Part shown: in pieces, positions 26,033-34,444 of the stretch | Position numbering within the stretch: position 1 is the stretch's first letter | Layout: each line of letters begins with the position of its first letter | From: Jeongeupia chitinilytica | GTDB taxonomy: Bacteria > Pseudomonadota > Gammaproteobacteria > Burkholderiales > Chitinibacteraceae | NCBI RefSeq assembly: GCF_014652315.1 | Contig: NZ_BMYO01000003.1 | Coordinates: 360,119 to 424,118 of the forward strand | Length of the DNA stretch: 64,000 nt | Direction: 5' to 3' | The notes under the pieces: model-generated | Told to the model about the DNA's origin: nothing | The model's input: the letters and a program-made list of their open reading frames with translations, nothing else | The model's database searches: none | Made by a program: the position numbers and the translations under genes

Positions 26033-27205
26033 TCAGGCGCTGGCTTTCTTGCGACCGCGCACCGGCGGGTAGGTTTCCCACTCGTTGCAGGCCGGGCAAT
26101 GCCAGAAATACTGTTTGGTCTTGAAACCGCAATGGCGGCAGTAGTACATCGACTGGTCACGCGTCACGTCATTGAGCAGACGGACTATGACTTCGAGCTC
26201 GGCCTTCTGGTCATCCGGCGCCACCAGCAGGTGTGCCTCGAGCACCTTGCGCAGTCCCGGCATGGTCGGGTGCTCGCGCATCCGTTCGCGCACGAACTCA
26301 TACGCCGCATCGACGCCTTGGAGCGACATCAGGCGCTCGTAGGCCAGATCCATGACATCCAGCTCAGGGTAATGCTTGAGCAGCCGAAGCAGCAGCGTCG
26401 TCCCTTCGTCGCCGCGGCCAAGCGCATCATAGGCCGCCATCAGCTGCCGCATGGCCAGCGCCAACGCGTGCGGCTCCTGCGCTTCCAGTGACAGCCACTC
26501 GTCGATCGCTGCGGTGTAGTTCTGCTCGGCCATTGCCATTTCGCCAAGCAGCAACCTGGCGCGGCTGCACTGGCGATGCGTTTCCAGCGCCTGCGCCAGA
26601 TAAGCACGTGCTTCATCTTTTTTCGAGCGGGTCAGCGACTGCTCGGCCAGCTCGCAATAGAACTGGGCGATTTCGTGCTGGTAGCTGTGACTGTCGTCGC
26701 GCAGCTGCTGCGCGGTTTCAATCGCCTTTTTCCACGCCTTTTCGAGTTCGTACATCCCCAGCAGCTCGGTCCGCGCCTGACGGGCGTAATCGCTGTGCTG
26801 CAATTCGTTCAGCAAGGCCTCGGCACGATCGAACAGTCCGGCCTTCATGAAGTCCTGCGCAAGTTCGAACTGCGCGGACTGCCGCTGCGCCTCGGTCAGC
26901 TCGCGCCGCTCGAGCAGCTTCTGGTGCATGTTGATCGCCCGTTCCAGCTCGCCGCGGCGACGGAACAGGTGCCCGAGCGAAAACTGCAGTTCGACCGTTT
27001 CGGCATGATGCTTGGCGATGTCGACGTAGACCTCGACTGCCCGGTTGGTCTCACCGTTCAGCAGGTGATTCAACCCCTTGAAGTACGCTGCCGGCAGCGA
27101 GCGTGTTTCCGAAAGGACGTGTTTGATATCGACGCGGGCAGCCAGCCAGCCGAGCCCGAAAAAGATCGGGAAGGCAATCAGCCACCAGTATTGGGATTCG
27201 AGCAT
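26033..27205 (-). CDS. lapB: LPS assembly protein LapB (YciM)
   Basis: A 390-residue protein with one N-terminal membrane anchor (about 5-24), a long cytosolic TPR array (about 40-330) and a C-terminal rubredoxin-type metal knuckle, C356-x2-C359 and C370-x2-C373. LapB works with FtsH to control LpxC stability and so the rate of LPS synthesis. The lapA-lapB-pyrF order is conserved. It starts 22 bp after lapA. Confidence 0.95.
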   Translation of the reverse strand: MLESQYWWLIAFPIFFGLGWLAARVDIKHVLSETRSLPAAYFKGLNHLLNGETNRAVEVYVDIAKHHAETVELQFSLGHLFRRRGELERAINMHQKLLERRELTEAQRQSAQFELAQDFMKAGLFDRAEALLNELQHSDYARQARTELLGMYELEKAWKKAIETAQQLRDDSHSYQHEIAQFYCELAEQSLTRSKKDEARAYLAQALETHRQCSRARLLLGEMAMAEQNYTAAIDEWLSLEAQEPHALALAMRQLMAAYDALGRGDEGTTLLLRLLKHYPELDVMDLAYERLMSLQGVDAAYEFVRERMREHPTMPGLRKVLEAHLLVAPDDQKAELEVIVRLLNDVTRDQSMYYCRHCGFKTKQYFWHCPACNEWETYPPVRGRKKASA

Positions 27206-27227
27206 GGAGTGCCTGTCAGGCCAAGGA

Positions 27228-27530
27228 TCAGACGGCGTCCCGCGGCGGCTGCAGCGCGGCGTCAGCGGTCACGACCTCGGGGGTGGTGCGGGTACGGACT
27301 TCCTTGCGCAGTGCGACAAGCTCTCGGCGCAGGCGAACGACCTTGCCGAGTACGGCCAGAATCCCGAAGACGGCCCCCAGCACGAAGGCGATCAGCAACA
27401 ACAGCGCAAGCGGCGCCTGCCAGACATAGCCGAGGAAAAAGTTGAGCGCCACCGGCTCGGCATTGTGCATCGCGAAGCCGAACAGCACGACGAACAGCAG
27501 AAACTTGATCAGCCAAAACAGGTAGCGCAT
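27228..27530 (-). CDS. lapA: LapA family inner-membrane protein (DUF1049)
   Basis: A 100-residue protein with two hydrophobic segments (about 4-22 and 38-60) followed by a basic, coiled-coil-like tail (LRRELVALRKEVR). The HNAEPVALNFFLG segment between the helices is the DUF1049 hallmark. It partners LapB in LPS assembly. I chose the ATG at 27530; a TTG two codons upstream is possible. It is separated from ihfB by a strong terminator, so the lapA-lapB-pyrF-ugd-hldA unit probably has its own promoter (TACAAT at about 27562-27567 is a -10 candidate). Confidence 0.9.
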   Translation of the reverse strand: MRYLFWLIKFLLFVVLFGFAMHNAEPVALNFFLGYVWQAPLALLLLIAFVLGAVFGILAVLGKVVRLRRELVALRKEVRTRTTPEVVTADAALQPPRDAV

Positions 27531-27605
27531 CCACAAGCCCGTATCGATAGTTTGACCCCATATTGTAGCCGATTACACCCATGGCAGCGCAGCTGGCAGC
27601 GCGCA

Positions 27606-27641
27606 AAAAAATGACGACACCCGAAGGTGCCGTCATTTTTG
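27606..27641 (-). terminator. Terminator downstream of ihfB
   Basis: Arms at 27607-27621 and 27626-27640 form a 15-bp stem with one G-U wobble and a TTCG tetraloop on the minus strand, flanked by A/T runs. It lies 16 bp after the ihfB stop. Confidence 0.92.
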
Positions 27642-27656
27642 CCGCAAGCGACAGGA

Positions 27657-27941
27657 TTACATCAGCTCGTCAACGCGCTCACGCAATTCCTTTCCGGCCT
27701 TGAAGTGGGGAACAAACTTTTCCGGCACCTCAACTTTGCTGCCGGATTTCGGATTGCGCCCCACGCGCGGCGGTCGGTAGTTGAGGTCAAAGCTGCCGAA
27801 GCCACGGATCTCGATGCGCTGGCCTTGAGCAAGGCTCTTGGCCATGGCATCGAGAATGGTCTTGACGGCCAACTCAGCATCCTTCGCAACAAGCTGCGGA
27901 TAGCGCTCGGCGAGCTTTGCGATGAGTTCGGACTTGGTCAT
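27657..27941 (-). CDS. ihfB: Integration host factor subunit beta
   Basis: A 94-residue HU/IHF-family DNA-bending protein, the usual length. The DNA-intercalating arm contains GFGSFDLNYRPPRVGRNPKSG (about 48-68) with the conserved proline tip. It pairs with IhfA to bend DNA sharply at specific sites. It is 16 bp downstream of rpsA, the standard position of ihfB in proteobacteria, which distinguishes it from HU and IhfA. Confidence 0.96.
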   Translation of the reverse strand: MTKSELIAKLAERYPQLVAKDAELAVKTILDAMAKSLAQGQRIEIRGFGSFDLNYRPPRVGRNPKSGSKVEVPEKFVPHFKAGKELRERVDELM

Positions 27942-27957
27942 GCCGCCTCAAGCCTCC

Positions 27958-29658
27958 TTACTCTTGCGAGCCGGACAGCTTGGCCTTCAGCAGCGCGCCG
28001 AGGTTGGTCGTGCCGGCCGAAGCATCGGCGGAGAGCTGGCTCATTGCAGCCTTTTCTTCGCCCATGTCCTTCGACTTGATCGACAGGTTGATCGAACGGT
28101 TCTTGCGATCAACGTTGATGATCATGGCTTCGACTTCATCACCTTCCTTCAGGACGGTGCGGATGTCTTCGACACGGTCACGCGACACTTCGGTAGCGCG
28201 CAGGTAGCCTTCGACTTCGTCGGTCAGCGCAACAACAGCGCCCTTGGCGTCAAGCGACTTGACGGTACCGCGAACGATGGTGCCCTTGTCGCTGGTCGAC
28301 ACGTAGTTGTTGAACGGATCGCCTTCGAGCTGCTTGATGCCGAGGCTGATGCGTTCCTTGTCGACGTCGATCGACAGAACCACGGCTTCGACTTCGTCGC
28401 CCTTCTTGAAGTTGCGAACGGCTTCTTCCCCGGTAGCGTGCCACGACAGGTCCGACAGGTGAACCAGGCCGTCGATGCCGCCCGGCAGACCGACGAACAC
28501 GCCGAAGTCGGTGATCGACTTGATCGCGCCTTGCAGCTTGTCGCCCTTCTTGAAGTTCTGAGCGAACTCGTCCCACGGGTTGGCCATGCACTGCTTCATG
28601 CCCAGCGAGATGCGACGCTTTTCTTCGTCGATGTCGAGGATCATGACTTCGACTTCGTCGCCCAGCGAAACAACCTTCGACGGATGGACGTTCTTGTTGG
28701 TCCAGTCCATTTCGGACACGTGCACCAGACCTTCGATGCCCTGTTCGATTTCAACGAACGCACCGTAGTCGGTCAGGTTGGTGACCTTGCCGAACAGGCG
28801 GGTGCCCGACGGGTAGCGGCGCGACAGGCCAACCCACGGATCTTCGCCCAGCTGCTTGAGACCCAGCGAGACGCGGTTCTTTTCCTGGTCGAACTTGAGG
28901 ACCTTGGCTTCGATTTCGTCGCCGACAGCCAGCACTTCCGACGGGTGCTTGACACGACGCCAAGCCAGGTCGGTGATGTGCAGCAGGCCGTCGATACCGC
29001 CGAGGTCGACGAATGCGCCGTAGTCGGTGATGTTCTTGACGATACCCTTGATGACCGCGCCTTCGCGCAGGGTTTCCATGAGCTTTTGACGCTCTTCACC
29101 CAGCGACTCTTCCAGCACGGCACGACGCGAAACGACGACGTTGTTGCGCTTGCGGTCGAGCTTGATGACCTTGAACTCGATCGACTTGCCTTCGTACGGG
29201 GTGGTGTCCTTGACCGGACGGATGTCGACGAGCGAACCCGGCAGGAAGGCGCGCAGGCCGTTGACCATGACGGTCAGGCCGCCCTTGACCTTGCCCGAGA
29301 TCACGCCGGTCATGACCAGGCCCTTCTCGAGTGTATCTTCCAGCTCGATCCACGCAGCCAGGCGCTTGGCCTTTTCGCGCGAGAGCTTGGTTTCGCCGTA
29401 GCCGTTTTCGAGGCTGTCGATCGCGACCGGAACGAAGTCGCCGATCTTGACGTCGAGCTCGCCCGCGTCGTTCTTGAATTCTTCAACCGGAATCAGCGAT
29501 TCCGACTTGAGGCCGGCATTGACGGTGACGAAGTTGTGGTCGATACCAACGACTTCGGCGGTGATGACTTCACCAGAGCGCATTTCCTGATTTTGAAGGC
29601 TTTCTTCAAACAGGGCGGCAAAGCTCTCCATCGAGCCAAAAGCAGTTTCAGTAGTCAT
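27958..29658 (-). CDS. rpsA: 30S ribosomal protein S1
   Basis: A 566-residue protein with six S1 (OB-fold) repeats. Repeats 3 and 4 (RRVKHPSEVLAVGDEIEAK and TNKNVHPSKVVSLGDEVEV regions) are nearly identical to E. coli S1. It recruits mRNA to the 30S subunit. The start MTTETAFGSMESFA is used because it is the first ATG. An AGGAGG lies 17 bases upstream of it, too far for normal use, while the internal Met at residue 10 lacks an SD. E. coli rpsA also has an unusual initiation region under autogenous control, so the leader may matter here. Confidence 0.96.
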   Translation of the reverse strand: MTTETAFGSMESFAALFEESLQNQEMRSGEVITAEVVGIDHNFVTVNAGLKSESLIPVEEFKNDAGELDVKIGDFVPVAIDSLENGYGETKLSREKAKRLAAWIELEDTLEKGLVMTGVISGKVKGGLTVMVNGLRAFLPGSLVDIRPVKDTTPYEGKSIEFKVIKLDRKRNNVVVSRRAVLEESLGEERQKLMETLREGAVIKGIVKNITDYGAFVDLGGIDGLLHITDLAWRRVKHPSEVLAVGDEIEAKVLKFDQEKNRVSLGLKQLGEDPWVGLSRRYPSGTRLFGKVTNLTDYGAFVEIEQGIEGLVHVSEMDWTNKNVHPSKVVSLGDEVEVMILDIDEEKRRISLGMKQCMANPWDEFAQNFKKGDKLQGAIKSITDFGVFVGLPGGIDGLVHLSDLSWHATGEEAVRNFKKGDEVEAVVLSIDVDKERISLGIKQLEGDPFNNYVSTSDKGTIVRGTVKSLDAKGAVVALTDEVEGYLRATEVSRDRVEDIRTVLKEGDEVEAMIINVDRKNRSINLSIKSKDMGEEKAAMSQLSADASAGTTNLGALLKAKLSGSQE

Positions 29659-29747
29659 TGAGAAAATGTTCCATGCCTCCTGCTGACGCAGGGAGCGGGG
29701 GTTAGTTGAACTTCACCGGCGACGCCTTGCGCGGCGCCGATACCTTC

Positions 29748-29792
29748 AAAATAAAAACGCTTGAGCCCGGCTCGGCATGCGCCGAAACCGGG
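29748..29792 (-). terminator. Hairpin with T run between cmk and rpsA
   Basis: On the minus strand, CCCGG / CCGGG and an inner TCGGC-GCAT-GCCGA form an interrupted stem (29766-29792). GCGTTTTTATTTT follows within 5 bases (29748-29760). It may terminate cmk transcripts or act as an rpsA leader element. The 167-bp cmk-rpsA gap also contains the rpsA promoter, which I cannot place. Confidence 0.6.
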
Positions 29793-29826
29793 ACAGCTGC
29801 GATTTTATTGAATTCTCTTTTTCACT

Positions 29827-30492
29827 TCAAGCGCTTAGCGCATTTTTCCACCACGACAATACCTGTTCGACCGCTTCGTCGACCCCCATATCGGTGGTAT
29901 CCAGCAACAATGCATCGGCCCATTGCTGCAGTGGCGCAACCTTGCGCGCCCGGTCACGGGCATCGCGAGACTCAAGGTCGGCGGCGATTGCGGCGAGATC
30001 GGCCGGCTCGCCGGCAGCAAGCAACTGCTTGTGGCGACGTTCGGCGCGCGCCTGCGCCGAGGCCGTCAGGAACACCTTCAGCCGTGCGTCGGGAAATACC
30101 ACCGAGCCCATATCCCGGCCATCGGCAACCAGCCCGGGCGCCTCGGCGAACGCATGCTGACGCGCGAGCAACGCCGACCGCACCGCCGGCAGCGCAGCAA
30201 CCACCGACGCGCCGATGCCGATTCCTTCGCTGCGGATGGCTTCGGTCACGTTGTTGCCGTCGAGCAGTACCGCCGCACCATCGAACACGGCATCGAGCTC
30301 GCCCGCCAGTTTTGCGACCGCCAGCTCGTCACGCCAGACCACCCCCCGGCGCTCGGCCGCCAGCGCGGTCAACCGGTACAGGGCACCGGAATCCAGATAG
30401 TGAAAGCCGAGCGCCGCGGCGACACGCTGCGCCACGGTCCCCTTGCCCGAAGCCGACGGTCCGTCGATGGTGATGACGGGAACGAGAGACAT
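29827..30492 (-). CDS. cmk: Cytidylate kinase
   Basis: A 221-residue P-loop kinase that phosphorylates CMP and dCMP. The P-loop is GPSASGKGT near 10-18, the CMP-binding region includes DGRDMGSVVFPDA and the lid RDARDRAR follows. The ATG at 30492 has a GGAG 8 bases upstream; the open frame extends four codons further but without support. It lies upstream of rpsA, as in most proteobacteria. Confidence 0.95.
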   Translation of the reverse strand: MSLVPVITIDGPSASGKGTVAQRVAAALGFHYLDSGALYRLTALAAERRGVVWRDELAVAKLAGELDAVFDGAAVLLDGNNVTEAIRSEGIGIGASVVAALPAVRSALLARQHAFAEAPGLVADGRDMGSVVFPDARLKVFLTASAQARAERRHKQLLAAGEPADLAAIAADLESRDARDRARKVAPLQQWADALLLDTTDMGVDEAVEQVLSWWKNALSA

Positions 30493-30503
30493 GCAGAACT
30501 CCA

Positions 30504-30532
30504 ATGAAAGACCGGCGGATCATCCGCCGGTC
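30504..30532 (-). terminator. Hairpin between the aldo/keto reductase gene and cmk
   Basis: A perfect 10-bp stem GACCGGCGGA / TCCGCCGGTC (30510-30519, 30523-30532) with a 3-base loop. It is followed on the minus strand by TTTCATT, then directly by the cmk SD. The T run is short, so it may only partly terminate. Confidence 0.55.
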
Positions 30533-30552
30533 GGTTTGTCATGTGCGACCAA

Positions 30553-31563
30553 TCAACCCTTCAGCACGGCCTCGATCTTCGCCAGCTCATCGGCGCTGAA
30601 ATCAAGCCGCTCGACCGCGCCGACGTTTTCGACGATCTGCTCGACCCTGCTGGCACCGATGATGACCGACGTCACCGTTTGCAGTGCCCAGGCCAACGCC
30701 ATCTGCGCCAGACTCTGGCCGCGCGCCGCCGCGATCCCGTTCAGCGCCCGGACCTGCGCCAGCCGCACTTCGACCTTGTCCGGCGTCAGGAACGGGTTGT
30801 CGACGGCCGCCGCACGCGAATCGGCCGGAATGCCGTCGAGGTAACGACTGGTCAGAAGCCCTTGAGCCAGCGGACAAAACGCGATCGAGCCGACACCTTC
30901 GTCGTCGAGCACCTGCGTCAACGCGGCCGAACCCGCCTGCGCCGGGCTTTCGATCCAGCGGTCGAACATCGAATACGACGGCTGATGGATCAGGCACGGC
31001 GTCCCCAGCGATTTGAGGATGCGTGCTGCTTCACGCGTCTGATCGGCCGAGTACGACGAAATCCCGACATACAGCGCCTTGCCCTGCCGCACGATGGCGT
31101 CGAGGGCCCCCATGGTTTCCTCGAGCGGCGTATCGGGATCCGGGCGGTGCGAGTAGAACACGTCGACATAGTCGAGCCCCATCCGCTTGAGGCTCTGGTC
31201 CAGACTGGCGACCAGATACTTGCGGCTGCCAAGATCGCCGTACGGACCATCCCACATCTGCCAGCCGGCCTTGGTCGAGACGATCAACTCGTCCCGGTGC
31301 GTGCGCAGCCCATCCGCCAGCACGCGACCGAACGTTTCCTCGGCCGAGCCCGGTGGCGGACCGTAGTTGTTGGCAAGGTCGAAATGGGTGATGCCAAGGT
31401 CGAATGCCTTGTGGATCATGGCCTTGCTGTTTTCGTACGGCTTGTTGCCGCCGAAGTTGTGCCACATCCCGAGCGAGATGGCGGGCAGCAGCAGACCGCT
31501 GCGGCCGGTGCGGCGATAAGGCATGCGGCCATCGTAACGGGCCGGATCGGGGACATAGGTCAT
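30553..31563 (-). CDS. Aldo/keto reductase, L-glyceraldehyde 3-phosphate reductase type (YghZ/GpR-like)
   Basis: A 336-residue NADPH-dependent AKR with the tetrad D, Y, K and H visible in THFDLANNYGPPPGSAEE, STKAGW and FYSHR. These segments closely match E. coli YghZ (GpR), which reduces L-glyceraldehyde 3-phosphate and methylglyoxal. I chose the ATG at 31563 because AAGGAG lies just upstream and the start MTYVPDPARYDGRMPYRR aligns with YghZ. It lies between tyrA and cmk, where aroA is often found, with 50 bp to tyrA. Confidence 0.9.
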   Translation of the reverse strand: MTYVPDPARYDGRMPYRRTGRSGLLLPAISLGMWHNFGGNKPYENSKAMIHKAFDLGITHFDLANNYGPPPGSAEETFGRVLADGLRTHRDELIVSTKAGWQMWDGPYGDLGSRKYLVASLDQSLKRMGLDYVDVFYSHRPDPDTPLEETMGALDAIVRQGKALYVGISSYSADQTREAARILKSLGTPCLIHQPSYSMFDRWIESPAQAGSAALTQVLDDEGVGSIAFCPLAQGLLTSRYLDGIPADSRAAAVDNPFLTPDKVEVRLAQVRALNGIAAARGQSLAQMALAWALQTVTSVIIGASRVEQIVENVGAVERLDFSADELAKIEAVLKG

Positions 31564-31613
31564 GTTCTTCTCCTTGAAGCGGCACGCCGGCAAGCAGCGC
31601 ACCGGACGACGAC

Positions 31614-32492
31614 TCAGGCCTTGCGGCTGCGGTCGCCCCATTCGGTACGCGCCTTGCTGGCTCGGTCGATGTATGCGGTCAGCGCCGCAGCGTCCTCCGA
31701 CTCGACCAGCGCAATCAGCGCTTGCAGCGCCGTCACGTTGGCGCGCAGATCGGCCGCCACCGCGTCGCGGTTGGCAAGCGCAATGTCGCGCCACATGTCC
31801 GGATGCGAACCGGCAATCCGGGTGAAATCACGAAATCCCGTTGCCGCAAAATCCAGACAGGCTGCGACCTCGCGCTTGTCGAGCAGCGCATTCATGTAGG
31901 CAAAGGACAGCAGGTGCGGCACATGACTCACGGCAGCAAAAATGCCGTCGTGCTCGGCGGCGCTCATCTCGAACACCTCCGCGCCACAGGCCTGCCACAG
32001 CTCGCGGGTACGGGCAACGGCATCGGCCACCGTCTCCGGCAACGGCGTCAGTACGACGCGCCTCCCTTCGAACAGGCCGTACTGCGCGGCTGCGGCACCG
32101 GAGAGCTCGGAGCCGGCAATCGGATGACCCGGCACGCAGTGCGCCAGATGCCCCGCAAGGTGCGTTCGGTACAGTGCCGCTACGTCCTGCTTGGTCGAGC
32201 CGCCGTCGGTCACGATGCAATCGGGCGCCAGCACCGGGGCAATCCCGGCCATCAGCCGCCCCATCTGCCCGACCGGCGTCGCCAGCAGCACCATCTCCGC
32301 GTCCTTCACCGCATCGGCCGCGTCGTGGCTGGCACTGTCTATCACGCTCAGATCAAGCGCCCGGGCCAGATTGGCGGGATTACGCCCGACACCGACGACA
32401 TGCTGCACCAGCCGCGCGCGCTTGAGCGCCAGCGCGAACGAACCGCCAATCAGGCCGGTCCCCAGCAGAACCAGTTTGCGAACAGGAGTCAT
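31614..32492 (-). CDS. tyrA: Prephenate dehydrogenase
   Basis: A 292-residue NAD-dependent dehydrogenase that converts prephenate to 4-hydroxyphenylpyruvate in tyrosine synthesis. It has the Rossmann motif LGTGLIGGSFA near the N-terminus, the catalytic His in HPIAGSE (about 120-126) and the conserved SHVPHLLSFA (about 188-197). There is no fused chorismate mutase or ACT domain. The ATG at 32492 is downstream of a strong terminator, so it heads its own transcript with the aldo/keto reductase behind it. Confidence 0.93.
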   Translation of the reverse strand: MTPVRKLVLLGTGLIGGSFALALKRARLVQHVVGVGRNPANLARALDLSVIDSASHDAADAVKDAEMVLLATPVGQMGRLMAGIAPVLAPDCIVTDGGSTKQDVAALYRTHLAGHLAHCVPGHPIAGSELSGAAAAQYGLFEGRRVVLTPLPETVADAVARTRELWQACGAEVFEMSAAEHDGIFAAVSHVPHLLSFAYMNALLDKREVAACLDFAATGFRDFTRIAGSHPDMWRDIALANRDAVAADLRANVTALQALIALVESEDAAALTAYIDRASKARTEWGDRSRKA

Positions 32493-32524
32493 CGGATCAT
32501 CGCCCCGCTCCGGGCGGGAATTGA

Positions 32525-32555
32525 AAACGGAAAACCGCCACCCCGAGGGCGGCGG
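32525..32555 (-). terminator. Terminator of the META/DUF4377 gene
   Basis: On the minus strand CCGCCGCCC-TCG-GGGTGGCGG forms a 9-bp stem with one G-U wobble, followed by TTTTCCGTTTTC. It lies about 70 bp after the stop and before tyrA. Confidence 0.85.
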
Positions 32556-32626
32556 CAAAGCAACGGTGGCGCAACGACCGGCTCGAACACGGACGCGGCG
32601 CCAGTCATTTTAACGGGATTGCGCGA

Positions 32627-33310
32627 TCAGCGACGCGTTTCCAGCGTTTCGATCAGGATCAGCTTGCGGTTCGGTGCATCGGCCGGCGGGTTTTCGACGC
32701 GCTCTTCACGCACCTTGACCACATAACCGACGCCCGGCTGCGGCTCGAAGCCCTCGATACCGAAGTACATCAGCTGCCAGTCGGCCGCTCCCGGCTCGCG
32801 CACCTGCAGGCACTCCATCCTGCCCACGCCGCTGCAGGTTTTGCGCTCCGGCGAGATTTCGAGCACCCGCTCGACACCGGCCGGCGCAGCCGCTTCGGCA
32901 CGCACCAGCGAGATCAGGTTGCCGGCATCGTTGCTGAACACCAGCTTGCCGTTGGCCAGCGAGAACGACTTGGCGCCGTTGAGGACCTGGTGCATTGCAT
33001 GTTCATAGGTGGCGGTTTCGTTCTGGATGCAGGCCATCAGGGTCGAGGCCAGCGGGCCGACCTTCAGCGGCTTGTTGCCGTATTCGATCTGCCCCATGAA
33101 ACGGTTGCAGCCGGCAAAGCCGCTGATGCGCGCACCGTCGATCTGGACCGAGGGCTTGGTGTCGTCACCGAAACGCTGCACGGTGCCGTCGTACACCAGC
33201 CGCTCCACACGATAGTCGCCGTCGAGCATCGAACGCGCCTGCGCACCGGCCATCATTGCCATGGCCAGCGTACCCACCATCAGGCTGCTGCGAATGATCG
33301 ATTTTTTCAT
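32627..33310 (-). CDS. Exported META domain / DUF4377 protein
   Basis: A 227-residue protein with a Sec signal peptide (charged MKKS start, hydrophobic 9-23, likely cleavage after AQA at 25). The mature part has a META (HslJ-like) domain, with SVQIDGARISGFAGCNRF and LASTLMACIQNETATYEHAMHQVL characteristic, then a C-terminal domain resembling DUF4377 (CLQVREPGAADWQLMYFGIEGFEPQPGVGY). There is no lipobox Cys at the cleavage site, so it is probably periplasmic rather than a lipoprotein. The function is unknown; META proteins are linked to envelope stress. It is 22 bp downstream of the DAHP synthase gene and probably co-transcribed. Confidence 0.85.
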   Translation of the reverse strand: MKKSIIRSSLMVGTLAMAMMAGAQARSMLDGDYRVERLVYDGTVQRFGDDTKPSVQIDGARISGFAGCNRFMGQIEYGNKPLKVGPLASTLMACIQNETATYEHAMHQVLNGAKSFSLANGKLVFSNDAGNLISLVRAEAAAPAGVERVLEISPERKTCSGVGRMECLQVREPGAADWQLMYFGIEGFEPQPGVGYVVKVREERVENPPADAPNRKLILIETLETRR

Positions 33311-33332
33311 GTCATGTTCTCCTTGTTGGGTT

Positions 33333-34349
33333 TCAGATCGAACGGCCCACGGCCTTGGCGATGGCGCCGAGCGTCACCATCAGCGACTTGAGTTCGTCAG
33401 GCGTCAGCGCCTGATCGGCGTCGCACCATGCATCGCAGGGATTCGGGTGCATTTCGACCAGCAGACCGTCCGCACCGGCCGCTACCGCTGCCTGCGCCAG
33501 CGCGGGCACCATCCATGCCTTGCCACCGGCATGACTCGGATCGACGATCACCGGCAGGTGGGTTTCGCGCTTGAGCACCGGAATCGCCGTCACGTCGAGG
33601 ACGTTGCGGTACGCGGTTTCGAAGGTACGGATGCCGCGCTCGCAGAAAATGATGTTGTGGTTGCCGCCGGCCGCGATGTACTCGGCCGCCATCAGCCATT
33701 CGTTGACCGTGGCCGACAGGCCGCGCTTGAGGATGATCGGCTTGTTGACCCGGCCGACTTCCTTGAGCAGGTCGAAGTTCTGCATGTTGCGCGCGCCGAT
33801 CTGGATGACGTCGACGTCGTACTCCATGAACGTATCGAGCATGCGCACATCCATCAGTTCGGTCACGATCGGCAGCTTGTGGCGCTCGGCCGCGCGCTGG
33901 AAGTACTCGAGCCCTTCCACTCCGAGCCCCTGGAACGCATAGGGACTGGTGCGCGGCTTGAACGCGCCGCCACGCATCATCCGGCAGCCGGCGGCCGCGA
34001 CCGCATCGGCGGCGACGTTCATCTGGTCCTGGGTTTCGATCGAGCACGGCCCCGAAATCACCTGGATCTGCTCGCCGCCGATCGGAATGCCGCGCACCTT
34101 GATCACCGAACCCTGCGGGTGCGAATCGCGCGAAACGATCTTGTACTGCTTGGTGACGCGGGTGACGCGCTCGACGCCGGCCATGATTTCGAAGTGGCCC
34201 GGATTGATCCGGTCTTCGTCGCCGATGGCGCCGATGATGACCAGCTCGGAACCACGTGAAACGTGCTCCTGCAGGCCTGCCTTGCGGATCTCGTCGACGA
34301 CCGCGCTGATTTCCGCGTCGGACGCGTGTTGCTGCATCACAATGATCAT
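33333..34349 (-). CDS. aroF: 3-deoxy-7-phosphoheptulonate synthase, type I-beta
   Basis: A 338-residue DAHP synthase, first step of the shikimate pathway. Its architecture is that of the Thermotoga enzyme: an N-terminal ferredoxin-like regulatory domain (about 1-70, MIIVMQQHASDAEISAV) then a TIM barrel. The barrel has GPCSIE (100-105), GGAFKPRTSPYAFQGLG (127-143), ILKRG and the metal-binding DPSHAGG near 278-284. The regulatory domain suggests feedback inhibition by tyrosine or phenylalanine. The gene symbol is by function only. MFS-transporter and META genes flank it. Confidence 0.92.
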   Translation of the reverse strand: MIIVMQQHASDAEISAVVDEIRKAGLQEHVSRGSELVIIGAIGDEDRINPGHFEIMAGVERVTRVTKQYKIVSRDSHPQGSVIKVRGIPIGGEQIQVISGPCSIETQDQMNVAADAVAAAGCRMMRGGAFKPRTSPYAFQGLGVEGLEYFQRAAERHKLPIVTELMDVRMLDTFMEYDVDVIQIGARNMQNFDLLKEVGRVNKPIILKRGLSATVNEWLMAAEYIAAGGNHNIIFCERGIRTFETAYRNVLDVTAIPVLKRETHLPVIVDPSHAGGKAWMVPALAQAAVAAGADGLLVEMHPNPCDAWCDADQALTPDELKSLMVTLGAIAKAVGRSI

Positions 34350-34444
34350 TGCTGCTTGTCCAGTTGGGTCTGACCTGCGTTTACGCTAGCAGGCGAATAG
34401 GCTGAACATCGTCGCAATACTACGGCCGGACGACAACCGTCATT

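Noticed and set aside
28250..29353. Repeated segments in rpsA
   Set aside because: They are the six S1 domains, a normal property of the protein, and not a DNA repeat element.
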